50,634 nt of DNA. Origin: JAJPXC01 sp964517875 (GTDB lineage Bacteria > Bacteroidota > Bacteroidia > Bacteroidales > Muribaculaceae). Below the pieces are notes generated by a model. The model was not told the DNA's origin, did no database searches, and worked only from the letters and a program-made list of their open reading frames with translations. Positions 26,456-35,441 of the stretch are shown here, in pieces; within the stretch, counting starts at the first letter, position 1; the number at the start of each line of letters is the position of its first letter. Both the position numbers and the translations under genes were made by a program. Location of the stretch: assembly GCA_964517875.1 (NCBI GenBank), contig CAZFEU010000010.1:1-50634 (forward strand). Direction: 5' to 3'.

Positions 26456-29400
26456 TTTACTATGATTTTCTTAGATAGACCATTGTCGGCAACAATTACA
26501 TATACCCCGGGAGCCACATTGAGCGTCTGGATATGATTGTCAGATGCCGCTGTAAACGATTCGATCGTGACACCGCATGTGTTCACAATATCAAAGCCGA
26601 CACCTTGGCAGCCGGTTATAACAACTGTACGACCGTTGCAACTGATACTTGCCACTTCATCAACCGCCGATTCTACGCCGTCGTTAATAGACTGGTAAGT
26701 GGTAACGAGGAATTCGTGGTTGACGGTTTTGCCATTTGACTCTACGGCCACACACACTTTCTGAGATCCATCGGTCAAAGGTGTCAATATCAGCTTGTTG
26801 CCTATAAGCTTAACATCGGTGGGAGTCTCGACATTAGCATCGCCATAGGTCTGAGGCACATCTACCAGCGAATAGTGGATGTTGGCGTCGTTGTTGTCGC
26901 GGTCAGTGGCATTGATTGTAATTTCGGTGGGCTGCTCGTCGGTAAGGTACAGCACCACATCATCAATACTTTCAACTTCGGGCTCAAATGCATCGGGGAA
27001 AATCGGCATTGACTGGAACCAGTAGTATGGTCTGAGCTCGACGGATTTATTAAACTCTCCTGTTTCAGCATTTATAAAGTGAGTCCAGTTGTAGCGATAG
27101 TGGCCTGAAGCCTTGTTCTCGGTGGTACCGGCAATGATTTCTTTTGAGCGATCATCATAGCGTATCGTGCCGTAAGCTCCTTGTTTGAGCCCCTGGGTAT
27201 GTGCCGGAAGTCCGCTGACAGTAGCGATCGGGCGGAAAATCTTTTCATCTATATCATAGCGATAGTACTCACCGTTGCCACCGTTGGCTATAGAGCTCCC
27301 ACCTGAGAAGAAGAGCGAGTTGACCGAATAAGCCCCGGTGAACTGCGTGGTGCGCCATGCACCCCAGCCACAGGTGACTACGCCACATTCAAGAGGCACA
27401 TCCACGCGCTCAATTTCTTCAAGCGTTTTAAGGTCAAGGGCCACAAACACGCTGTGATTATCAACTTTTGTGGCGTACCATACACTACCGTCGGCGCTCT
27501 GTGTGATACCCTGAACATTGACATCGGGAATCTCCTTGACAATGTTGTCGGTCTCAATATCGATAATAATCACGCCTGTAGATTGCTTGATAGCGAAAGC
27601 ATGGGTGCCGGCAAGCACCATATCACCGATCTGGCCACTATAAAGGTTAGAGCTCTGCTCGCCCATAGCAGCTATCTTACCTAAAATCTCACAATTGTTG
27701 ATGTCAATAATATAGATGCCGTTGTTGGTGCCCATATACACGCGGCCCGGGCCAGCACCGCATAATGCACGGCCATCGTTGCTTTTGCTTTCTTCTGCAA
27801 TCTTTATGTCATCTATGGAGCCAATGCGCTTTAGGGTCGAGGCATCTGCCACTACAAGACGGCCTCCGCCAGGGAGGGGATCGCCCCCGTCAGTAGCCTG
27901 TTTTGAACTCACAACGAGCTTGTTGTCATAGATGATTCCATACTGCGATGTACAGCCAAACGACATGCCAGGGTTTTCGCGCTCGTAAGCCTGATATACC
28001 ACCTCATAATCAGGGCTAAACCAGTTAAGACCGCCATTGGTGTGACCAAACCACTCCTCATTGAGCATGATAGTGCCGGTGTTGTAGTCAATGGCCGGCT
28101 CGCGTTCGGGCTCCACAACTCTGACGGTAAAAGTCTTCTCAAACCCTGAGCCATCAGCGGCTGTCGCTGTAAGTGTGCATTCTCCGAGTCTGTGACCCGA
28201 CAGCTCGTAGGGAGTAGTGCGGTTATTGTCCTTGTCCCACAGATTCACCTTATACATTGTGGCTATATACGAATTTCTGTCCGCACCATTATCCGTCAAA
28301 ACCACGTTCATTTCAGGAATATCGGGATCCTCGGGGGTGAATATCGGTATTAGCCCGGTCATCTCCTTGGGGGTAAGGGTGATTACATTATCATCATCCG
28401 CGCCTTCAAATGTGATGTCGCTAATCTGTTGCATAAGCATTGACTCCAGATTGTATGATGCCTTCAGGTCGGCATTGAAGTCGTAAGTGGCTGTGATTGT
28501 TGATTCTCCGGCTACTTTAGTGGTTTTAATGCCAGCGGTCGTAGCAGTGGCTACTTTGGTGTTGGAGCTTTGGTAGTTGAACTTTGTATATGTAGCATCC
28601 TGGGGCTCATACACCATGGGATTTTCAACAGCGTGATTTAGGCGAGCTGTAATTTCGCTCTGTTCGAATGTTACGGCGGTAATCGGGCGAATTGGATTAT
28701 TTAACGATATCTCGCTATCATTGGAGAATACATATTCAGCTTTGGAGGATCCTGCGGGTGTATATGAGCCGCGGATCTGTACAGTGCCTGTTTTTTCAGC
28801 AAAATTCTTATAGGCTGTGACGCGTCCCATCAGGTCGGTTACAGTGGCAGTGCTGATTATATTATTCAGCTCTGTGTCCTTCACCCAGTTGAAAGCAGTG
28901 CTGAGTTTACCACCTTCAGGCACCTGAACAAAAAGCGGAAGTTGAAGATTCTCATCGGCGAGAGCATAATCTATAACCGATGGCACAGTGATAAGCTGCT
29001 CAGCGTCAAGTGCCGGGCGGAACAATTGGTAAGGTAGCGCCACTTCAGCCACGTCAGACGCCTGGTGTGAGAAAATCATCACGGCATTCGGATTCAACCA
29101 GCGGCCGGCGGGCACTTTGTTGAAACCATCATCCACAACGCGCTTCACGTAGCAGTTCCAAGTATTTTCAGTAGATGTGTGGTCAATAGTGCCGAGCGAA
29201 CCGTCTTGATTTGAATCGTAAGTGACGGTTATCTTGCCATTCTGAACCTCATAATTCATGCGGGGGTCGGCCTTTGCGATATTGGACACAACAGTGGATA
29301 AGTTGTCGTCCCATCCTCCCGACCAACGATAGCCATACACGAGGTTTTCGGGGCCTTTTCCGTCATTAAACTGGAACACCACAGTAGCGGCTTTCTCACC

Positions 29401-30282
29401 CGAGCCGACCCAAAATGTCACATTTGACTGGTCGACAGGCTGGATTACTTCTGGAGCTTCGTGCATTTCCTCGCCCCAGTCGGCCATTGAATAGTCAAGC
29501 TCCTCGGCTAATTCACCGCCGGCGTCACCATAGCTGCCGCCACCGTTGAATACGATATATTTCCATGCCTGGACGCCTCCGTCGGTCAACACCGTGCTTG
29601 ACATGCCCAGACCTGAGTAGCTCATATAGTCATAGTCGTTGGGACCGTGCCAATACGACCAATAGCCATCGTACCATCCTGAACGCCATCGGTATTCGAA
29701 ACTATCAGCATACCCCTCCTCAAGCTGCCAATAGTCATAGTCGTATGCGGGATAGCCGTAAAGGAAGGCATTAAGCGGATGCTCGATAATACCGGTGGAT
29801 TTGGCGCGCTCTATGGCATTGATGCACATTTGTTCTGCATCATATCCCGGGGCTACCTCCTGCCCCATCGAAAGGTTGGGCTCAAAGAATCCGAAAGACA
29901 CCTCACCTCCTATTGCCGCACGGTCAAAGTCGTAATGTAGATAGTCAAGCTCCTCGCGGGCGGCACTAATGCCAAGAGCGTTGAGTGTTGAGCCCATGGT
30001 GCCGGTATACTGTATCATGGCTGTGAGGATACTGCTTTGCGATGCCACGTCGCGTACCAGGTCCTCACCGGTCTTGGTGCCGTTCCATCGATATCCCCAC
30101 ACAAGAGATTGCCCGGTTTGGCCGTCTTGAAAGTCAATCACAAGAGCACACTTCTTCTCCCCATCGGGGTCGCCGGCCCAGTGCTCAATTTCATCCCAGT
30201 TCACCCAGTCAACGTATTCAGCGGCCTGGGTTACATAGCTCTGCCCCAACAGGACAAGAGCTGCAAATAGTTTTTTTCTCAT
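26452..30282 (-). CDS. Large secreted multidomain protein of the B12 operon
   Basis: A 1276-residue exported protein with a signal peptide (about 1-20). Two copies of an unrecognised module come first: one at about 38-270 with 'LVIDFQDGQTGQSLVWGYRW', one at about 290-450 with 'VVFQFNDGKGPENLVYGYRW'. An Ig-like linker region follows (about 510-720), then a DUF5074/YncE-like propeller (about 730-1110) starting 'TGTIMLNEEWFGHTNGG'. Another Ig-like stretch and a type IX-like tail 'VAPGVYVIVADNGLSKKIIV' end the protein. The operon and the propeller suggest corrinoid binding at the surface. The GYRW modules are without a function I can name. Confidence 0.72.
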   Translation of the reverse strand: MRKKLFAALVLLGQSYVTQAAEYVDWVNWDEIEHWAGDPDGEKKCALVIDFQDGQTGQSLVWGYRWNGTKTGEDLVRDVASQSSILTAMIQYTGTMGSTLNALGISAAREELDYLHYDFDRAAIGGEVSFGFFEPNLSMGQEVAPGYDAEQMCINAIERAKSTGIIEHPLNAFLYGYPAYDYDYWQLEEGYADSFEYRWRSGWYDGYWSYWHGPNDYDYMSYSGLGMSSTVLTDGGVQAWKYIVFNGGGSYGDAGGELAEELDYSMADWGEEMHEAPEVIQPVDQSNVTFWVGSGEKAATVVFQFNDGKGPENLVYGYRWSGGWDDNLSTVVSNIAKADPRMNYEVQNGKITVTYDSNQDGSLGTIDHTSTENTWNCYVKRVVDDGFNKVPAGRWLNPNAVMIFSHQASDVAEVALPYQLFRPALDAEQLITVPSVIDYALADENLQLPLFVQVPEGGKLSTAFNWVKDTELNNIISTATVTDLMGRVTAYKNFAEKTGTVQIRGSYTPAGSSKAEYVFSNDSEISLNNPIRPITAVTFEQSEITARLNHAVENPMVYEPQDATYTKFNYQSSNTKVATATTAGIKTTKVAGESTITATYDFNADLKASYNLESMLMQQISDITFEGADDDNVITLTPKEMTGLIPIFTPEDPDIPEMNVVLTDNGADRNSYIATMYKVNLWDKDNNRTTPYELSGHRLGECTLTATAADGSGFEKTFTVRVVEPEREPAIDYNTGTIMLNEEWFGHTNGGLNWFSPDYEVVYQAYERENPGMSFGCTSQYGIIYDNKLVVSSKQATDGGDPLPGGGRLVVADASTLKRIGSIDDIKIAEESKSNDGRALCGAGPGRVYMGTNNGIYIIDINNCEILGKIAAMGEQSSNLYSGQIGDMVLAGTHAFAIKQSTGVIIIDIETDNIVKEIPDVNVQGITQSADGSVWYATKVDNHSVFVALDLKTLEEIERVDVPLECGVVTCGWGAWRTTQFTGAYSVNSLFFSGGSSIANGGNGEYYRYDIDEKIFRPIATVSGLPAHTQGLKQGAYGTIRYDDRSKEIIAGTTENKASGHYRYNWTHFINAETGEFNKSVELRPYYWFQSMPIFPDAFEPEVESIDDVVLYLTDEQPTEITINATDRDNNDANIHYSLVDVPQTYGDANVETPTDVKLIGNKLILTPLTDGSQKVCVAVESNGKTVNHEFLVTTYQSINDGVESAVDEVASISCNGRTVVITGCQGVGFDIVNTCGVTIESFTAASDNHIQTLNVAPGVYVIVADNGLSKKIIVK

Positions 30283-30315
30283 TGTATAAAATATGAATGG
30301 TTTATTGATGTTGAA

Positions 30316-31515
30316 TTATGGATTGGGCAAATAACTCCCTGGAAGATCGATGTGCAGATCCTGCGCGCGGCTCAGCTCGGTTGAGGTCTCTCCAAGCCAC
30401 CCGCAGTATTGATTTAGTCCGGTGTAGACTCGTATGAAGTCGGCCCCCGGCAGGTCAACATGATTTCCATGCTTGTCTACCGCAGTCGAGATATCAAATG
30501 AGTTTAGGTCGGCAAATTCATTGGGATGATTGTCAACATATCCCCAGTCGTAGGCGTACAGTATGAAGTATCGCCCTATACCGCTGGTATCTATTCCGTT
30601 AGGCGGCAAGCACGAGCCCGTGAAAGATAAGTGGTCGTCATCTGTCCACTGAGGCCAGTAGCTCTGGCTATGGAATATGTTTTTGGCCACATAACCGCTT
30701 GAGCCGTCAGAAGCCGTCCAGGGTATATAAGTTATATCGTCAAGATACCCGTCTTCATCTTCAATCGGAGTGTGCCCCGGTGCGGGACGTTGATAGGTCA
30801 CTGTGTAATTGTGCCGGGTTGCGGGGTTGAAGTATTCGCTACCCGCAAGCTCGTACCACTCATCATCAGGTATGCCGTTGCAATTGGCGTCGTAGCTCAC
30901 CATCACGATGCCGGGCTCGGCTGAACCGCCGCGGGCATCGGGGTTGGTGAGCTCATAGAATGCATTACCCCATATGCGGAAATCTTTTTCACCTCGGACA
31001 TTCATTACCGTATGGTCGAATCCGAAGGTGACGTATCCTCCATAAGCACCGAGAGAAATCATGATGTCGTTGGTGCCGGATATTGATTCCTCACATTTTT
31101 TCAGTATGTCACTATAGGTGTCGCCGGGCTCGTACTTAGGCATTTCGTTGACGAATTGGCCCGGAGCCGGACGATATTCGTAGACCTTGGTGATATACGG
31201 GCTATATTCGATTTCCTCGTGCAGCACTATCACCTTAAACTTGAAATCGTAAGGGGTTTCGGTATCAATTATCTTCAGCTCCAGATCATAGGTGCCCTCG
31301 TCGGCCGAAATGAAGATGTAATCCTTGTCAGTGCTTACTACCTGGCCATCTACGAGCCACTCATACTCGCCTCCTGTAAATGCCGGATGCAAATCCAGCT
31401 TTTGCATTCGGGCTATGTAGTAAACATCGTCAATCCCGAGGCTCACCATCGGAGTCTGATCGGTGCATCCGGCAAGGATGAACACAAGTAATATTGTCAA
31501 TAAGATATGCTTCAT
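30316..31515 (-). CDS. Surface lipoprotein with PKD-like N-terminal domain, B12 operon
   Basis: A 399-residue lipoprotein. The signal peptide ends in the lipobox 'FILAGC'. A PKD-like domain (about 25-105, 'GGEYEWLVDGQVVSTDKDYI') precedes a larger domain rich in Trp, Tyr and Asp, with 'SLGAYGGYVTFGFDHTV' and 'YDANCNGIPDDEWYELAGSE', the latter reminiscent of a calcium loop. ATG 31515 is chosen because it places the lipoprotein signal at the N-terminus and overlaps the previous stop (ATGA). Similar proteins occur in Bacteroidales cobalamin operons. A role in B12 binding is likely but inferred from context. Confidence 0.75.
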   Translation of the reverse strand: MKHILLTILLVFILAGCTDQTPMVSLGIDDVYYIARMQKLDLHPAFTGGEYEWLVDGQVVSTDKDYIFISADEGTYDLELKIIDTETPYDFKFKVIVLHEEIEYSPYITKVYEYRPAPGQFVNEMPKYEPGDTYSDILKKCEESISGTNDIMISLGAYGGYVTFGFDHTVMNVRGEKDFRIWGNAFYELTNPDARGGSAEPGIVMVSYDANCNGIPDDEWYELAGSEYFNPATRHNYTVTYQRPAPGHTPIEDEDGYLDDITYIPWTASDGSSGYVAKNIFHSQSYWPQWTDDDHLSFTGSCLPPNGIDTSGIGRYFILYAYDWGYVDNHPNEFADLNSFDISTAVDKHGNHVDLPGADFIRVYTGLNQYCGWLGETSTELSRAQDLHIDLPGSYLPNP

Positions 31516-32663
31516 TTGTACAGAAAAGTAATATGAGCGGGTATGTCGCCAGCACGCACACTCCACTTCTTATACCCCTGGGGTGAGAAGCAGTAGAGTG
31601 TGCCTGATGACACATAGTTTTTAGCGTCGGTGACGAAAATATCCCCGGTTTCGGGGTGTACGGCAATGCCGTAGGGTATTTGGATTTCCTTCTCAGTGCC
31701 GTCCTTTATAAAATTATCAGATATGATTTCCTTTGTACGCACGTCGATCACCCCATAGCTGATTGTGTTGGACTGGGTATAATTATTCCATTCGGTGGCA
31801 TAGTAGTACATCTTATCTTCGAAGAAAGCCATGTTGGAGCAGGCGATGGGGATAGTGTCGGTCACCACCATCTGATTATAACCCGGTTTCTTCTGCATTA
31901 CATATAGCTGCGAAGGTCGCGACTGATAGTCGCCTCTCGACGTAACCCACAATTTATTATATCTGTCTTTCTTGAGGCGGTGGAGATTTATGCCCACAGG
32001 TATCTGTTGCACCTGCTTGAAGTCAATCATCTGAATCACCGACACTGTATTGTCGTAGTTGGGCACCCTATAACCGCCCGAATTGGCCACATACATGTAA
32101 TCGTCAACAATTTCCATCTCCTCAGGCTGGTAGCCCACCGATACCTTACGGGTGATGTTGAGCGACAGTGTGTCGACCTCATATACCGCGCCCTTGGGTG
32201 CGTCAGGATCAATCAGCACCGGGCCTACGTATGAACTCACATAAGCCTTGCCTCTGTGAAATCTCACATAGCGGCAATTGGGGATGTCGACCTGGCCGAT
32301 CCGCGTGCCTGTGCGCGCATCGAGCACCTCTACCTTATGAGAGCAGTTGACCACTACGTATAGCTTGCTGCCATAAATACCTATATCATTGCCCACGTCG
32401 CCAAGCTCCTTAACCACGTTGGGGTTCTTTTCGGCATAAATATTGCGTGAGTAGAGTCCGGTAACGTAGTCATAGTAATCTATAGTGCATTTATTCGAGC
32501 CCATATTACCCTCATTTACCAGATATAAGCCGCGAATAGAGCTGTCGGGCAGCTCATCACCGATGATTTCATACTCCGTGGGCACCACAAGCTCGTCCTC
32601 TCGACAGCTTGTGGCACCTGTCAGGAGCGACAGAAAAGATATGATTAATAAAAACTGTTTCAT
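31512..32663 (-). CDS. btuG: BtuG-like surface lipoprotein (vitamin B12 binding beta-propeller)
   Basis: A 383-residue lipoprotein with signal peptide and lipobox 'LLTGATSC', followed by acidic residues (REDE) as in Bacteroidetes surface-export signals. The rest is a YncE-like beta-propeller: 'GLYLVNEGNMGSNKCTIDYY', 'GIYGSKLYVVVNCSHKVEVL', 'YVANSGGYRVPNYDNTVSVI'. BtuG proteins bind cobalamin extremely tightly on the cell surface and hand it to the BtuB receptor, with which they form a complex in gut Bacteroides. The position directly behind the BtuB-like gene (ATGA overlap) and under a B12 riboswitch strongly supports the call. Confidence 0.83.
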   Translation of the reverse strand: MKQFLLIISFLSLLTGATSCREDELVVPTEYEIIGDELPDSSIRGLYLVNEGNMGSNKCTIDYYDYVTGLYSRNIYAEKNPNVVKELGDVGNDIGIYGSKLYVVVNCSHKVEVLDARTGTRIGQVDIPNCRYVRFHRGKAYVSSYVGPVLIDPDAPKGAVYEVDTLSLNITRKVSVGYQPEEMEIVDDYMYVANSGGYRVPNYDNTVSVIQMIDFKQVQQIPVGINLHRLKKDRYNKLWVTSRGDYQSRPSQLYVMQKKPGYNQMVVTDTIPIACSNMAFFEDKMYYYATEWNNYTQSNTISYGVIDVRTKEIISDNFIKDGTEKEIQIPYGIAVHPETGDIFVTDAKNYVSSGTLYCFSPQGYKKWSVRAGDIPAHITFLYK

Positions 32664-34669
32664 ATTTCAACAGTGAGAGAGATTCTATAATTGCGCTTTG
32701 GCATCGGATAGTTTAAAATCACATCATAGTCCTGGCTCAGCAAATTATTTACCTCGACCAGGACGCGGCTATTGACTTTGCCTAATTTGAAGTCGTAACT
32801 TAATGATATGTCCGACGTGTACCACGGTTGAGTGTAATTGTATCGTATGTTCTCTTGCTGATTATAGCGCGCCCCTACGTAGATGAAGCTGTAATTGAGC
32901 CCAAAATCACGCCAAGTTGCGTTGATCACCGCCGACCCTGAATGATGGGGTATGTACGGAATCTGGTGCCGATAATAATTGTCGGCGGGATTCGTCACAT
33001 CTATGGCTTTCTGATAGGTGTATTGTCCGCGCGCTGTCAATATCATATCCTTGCGAGGATTTATCGACACCAATGCCGCTACATCAACCCCGCGGATATC
33101 GACCAAACCGAGGTTAAGCATCGTCCAGCGAAATTGCTGCCCCTTGGGATAGGCCACAATCTTATCGTGCACCTTGTTATAATACACGTCGCCACTGAAT
33201 CTTAGATGCGACAGGAAGCCTTTGCGCGGTTTGTCGAGCAGCAAGCCGATGTTGTACTGCTCCACACGCTCGGGACTTAGCTTGGAATTGCCCATATCGG
33301 CATAATAAAGGTCGTTGAACGTAGGCATCCTGAACGATCGTTTATAGAATGCCCGCACCGAGAATACGCGGCTGCGCGTGGGATAGCCCGAAAGGTAAAT
33401 GGCCGGGGTGAATACCGACTTATCACGAGGGGCTTCCTGACCCTTGAGTATGTCATGTACGAACGTCGCCAATCCACTTGCCGTCACCGATATGCGATTG
33501 AAGTCAACCGCAGTTGCTGCCGACAGGAGATTGGTGAATCTATCAGGCCGGGCGAAGCCATAGACATCAGCGTCAAGGGAGTTGAACATAAAGTCGTAAC
33601 TGGCCGAAGCCCGCCACCACGGCATTATGGAGAACTCATTGGCCGACGAGAAGTAAAATTCGCGCTGACGGTAAAGATTGTCCACCTTTATATGCTTGTC
33701 ATCGTTGTTGACATAATGAGTGCGATAAAAGGCATATTTTACATTTTCAAGTGACGTCAAGCGGCCATTGTTAATCATGGCCGAGCCCTGCGCGAATGAG
33801 TTGGCGTCCCATATTCGCTCCCCACGCCTCCACACGTTATTGACTATCGCACCGGGCACTCCTCTCTCCGAGTTGTAATTATATATCTTAAAATGCCATT
33901 CACCCATGCGGAGGGTGCCATTCAGATTCACTTCGAGGCGGGTGGCGTTAATATCGCCGTTTTCCCTCACTGCCGTCGTGTCATAGGCAAGCTCACCGGC
34001 CGGATTAACCCGTCGATACCTGAATTTATACTTGCCGCTCGAATTGAGCCACTCCGCACTTAACGAGGCATTGACCGACTCCGACAGCTTCAGCTCTACC
34101 AATGCCGAGGGGTTAAGCAAATCAAACGAGCCAAACCGTAATGCCCCCCGCGCATGATAGGTTTCCCCTTCTTTAAAGGCCGGAGTGCGTGTGCGCAGAT
34201 ACACAGTGCCGGCGTTGCCAAAATCGCGGGCGGGCTGGAGCAGGGCGCTCTTTTGGCCATTGTGGAGCGACAATGCCTCGATGTTGTCGAGCGAAAACTG
34301 CCCCAGGTCTATCTGCCCGTTTTGGGCATTACCGAGCTGCACCCCATCATACACCACGCCGGTGTGATTGGTGCCCATCGAACGTATGTTTACGGTCTTG
34401 ATGCCACCCACACCACCGTAATCTTTTACCTGCACGCCGGCAAAGTAGCGCAGAGCGTCGGCCACGCTGTTGCTGTTGAGCTTCGATAGCTCTTCGCCCG
34501 ACAACGTCTGTACGGGTATGGTTTCTTTAGTGGGGCGTATGGCCGTTATCACCACTTCCCGCAGCTTCTGCATCTCCAGGGTGTCAACAGGCTCTTTGGC
34601 CACCAACACAGAGGTGCAGTATAAACAGCAGGTAACAAGGGATGCGAATCTAATCAGGTTTCTTGTCAT
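32660..34669 (-). CDS. btuB: TonB-dependent cobalamin receptor (BtuB-like)
   Basis: A 669-residue outer-membrane receptor. A signal peptide (about 1-24) is followed by a TonB-box-like 'REVVITAI' and a plug domain (about 50-160) with 'ALRYFAGVQVKDYGG', 'VNIRSMGTNHTGVVYDGVQL' and 'GNAGTVYLRTRTP'. A 22-strand barrel follows and ends with the 'MPKRNYRISLTVEI' strand with an aromatic near the end. It imports corrinoids across the outer membrane with energy from TonB. The riboswitch upstream and the BtuG-like gene downstream specify the substrate. No other Btu or Cbi genes are in the window. Confidence 0.88.
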   Translation of the reverse strand: MTRNLIRFASLVTCCLYCTSVLVAKEPVDTLEMQKLREVVITAIRPTKETIPVQTLSGEELSKLNSNSVADALRYFAGVQVKDYGGVGGIKTVNIRSMGTNHTGVVYDGVQLGNAQNGQIDLGQFSLDNIEALSLHNGQKSALLQPARDFGNAGTVYLRTRTPAFKEGETYHARGALRFGSFDLLNPSALVELKLSESVNASLSAEWLNSSGKYKFRYRRVNPAGELAYDTTAVRENGDINATRLEVNLNGTLRMGEWHFKIYNYNSERGVPGAIVNNVWRRGERIWDANSFAQGSAMINNGRLTSLENVKYAFYRTHYVNNDDKHIKVDNLYRQREFYFSSANEFSIMPWWRASASYDFMFNSLDADVYGFARPDRFTNLLSAATAVDFNRISVTASGLATFVHDILKGQEAPRDKSVFTPAIYLSGYPTRSRVFSVRAFYKRSFRMPTFNDLYYADMGNSKLSPERVEQYNIGLLLDKPRKGFLSHLRFSGDVYYNKVHDKIVAYPKGQQFRWTMLNLGLVDIRGVDVAALVSINPRKDMILTARGQYTYQKAIDVTNPADNYYRHQIPYIPHHSGSAVINATWRDFGLNYSFIYVGARYNQQENIRYNYTQPWYTSDISLSYDFKLGKVNSRVLVEVNNLLSQDYDVILNYPMPKRNYRISLTVEI

Positions 34670-34689
34670 TATTTGAGATTTACAGATAC

Positions 34690-34729
34690 AAAAACTCCCG
34701 TTTGCACTGATGAATCGTGCTTACGGGAG
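34690..34729 (-). terminator. Riboswitch expression platform: intrinsic terminator
   Basis: On the minus strand, CTCCCGT (34729... wait side) pairs with ACGGGAG and is followed by TTTTT; an inner GCAC/GTGC pair extends the stem. On + coordinates the arms are 34695-34701 and 34723-34729 and the T-run is 34690-34694. It lies about 20 nt before the btuB start. The competing antiterminator segment TACGGGA is at 34822-34828 (minus strand), complementary to the terminator's first arm. Confidence 0.8.
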
Positions 34730-34846
34730 AATGAACGGTATCTTGAAATCTCAACGCAAATTCCTCACATGGAATCAGCGTGAAGGAGCCGATGCTTTAG
34801 TTGTCCGACCAATGCCCATAGTCCCGTAGGCAGTTTCATAAGGCTG

Positions 34847-35054
34847 AAATGGCAGGTCTTCTGACTTATCCCGGTGGGTCAGCGCCTTCCCGGTCTGCAA
34901 TGACCAGTGGCAAGTGGCTGACTACCTTCTGCTTGACGACGGCTTGACTCGTCGCAAGCGGGAATTACAGCAGCGGGTACTGTCGAGGAATCACACCTCG
35001 TTCCCTTTTGATGCTCTTTAACGCCCCCACTCCTGGGTGGCAGAGCAACCATTT
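34847..35054 (-). ncRNA. Cobalamin (B12) riboswitch
   Basis: Read on the minus strand, the typical AdoCbl-aptamer landmarks occur in order: 'GGGAACGAGGTGTGATTCC', 'CCCGCTGCTGTAATTCCCG' (near the conserved core), 'GCCACTGG', 'GGGAAGGCGC' and the 3' 'AGAAGACCTGCC'. The closing helix P1 pairs AAATGG (35054-35049) with CCATTT (34852-34847). It controls the five-gene B12 operon by transcription attenuation, using the terminator at 34690-34729. Confidence 0.93.
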
Positions 35055-35061
35055 TCGACCG

Positions 35062-35069
35062 CAAAGTTA
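35062..35069 (-). promoter_or_regulatory. Promoter -7 element of the B12 operon
   Basis: TAACTTTG on the minus strand matches the Bacteroidetes TAnnTTTG box exactly. A T-rich stretch lies about 19 nt upstream in place of TTTG. Transcription would begin near 35055, at the first base pairs of the riboswitch, which supports the assignment. Confidence 0.65.
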
Positions 35070-35279
35070 TCTATTATTTCCAAAACATAAAAATAATCCG
35101 CACCGTTAAAGTTTTGAGAGTTTTATCACTGCCCTGGGGGCTATTTGCGTAGACTAAATATTTTGATGCGGTTGCTCTGGCACCGTGGGGGTAAAACATG
35201 GTATGGCCTCGATTGAGCCATACATAAAAATTTTGCTTAAATTTATGGGTAAAAAGCATCAACGTGAAAGAAAAATGCG

Positions 35280-35287
35280 TACTTTTG
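35280..35287 (+). promoter_or_regulatory. Possible -7 element for the secreted-protein operon
   Basis: TACTTTTG matches TAnnTTTG and faces the gene at 35442. No TTTG lies at the expected distance upstream. The leader would be about 150 nt and begin with a small hairpin TCAATC/GATTGA near 35300. Confidence 0.42.
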
Positions 35288-35441
35288 CGGAAATATTCTT
35301 CAATCTCAGCTGATTGAGAGGTATTTTTGACACGCATAGCATAGCAAGTTTTCTGATCGGTCAATCAAATGCCGGTTTAATATAAATGGATTGTAATAAG
35401 TTAATAATCAATTAAGTTTACACATAATAATCAGTATTGAA

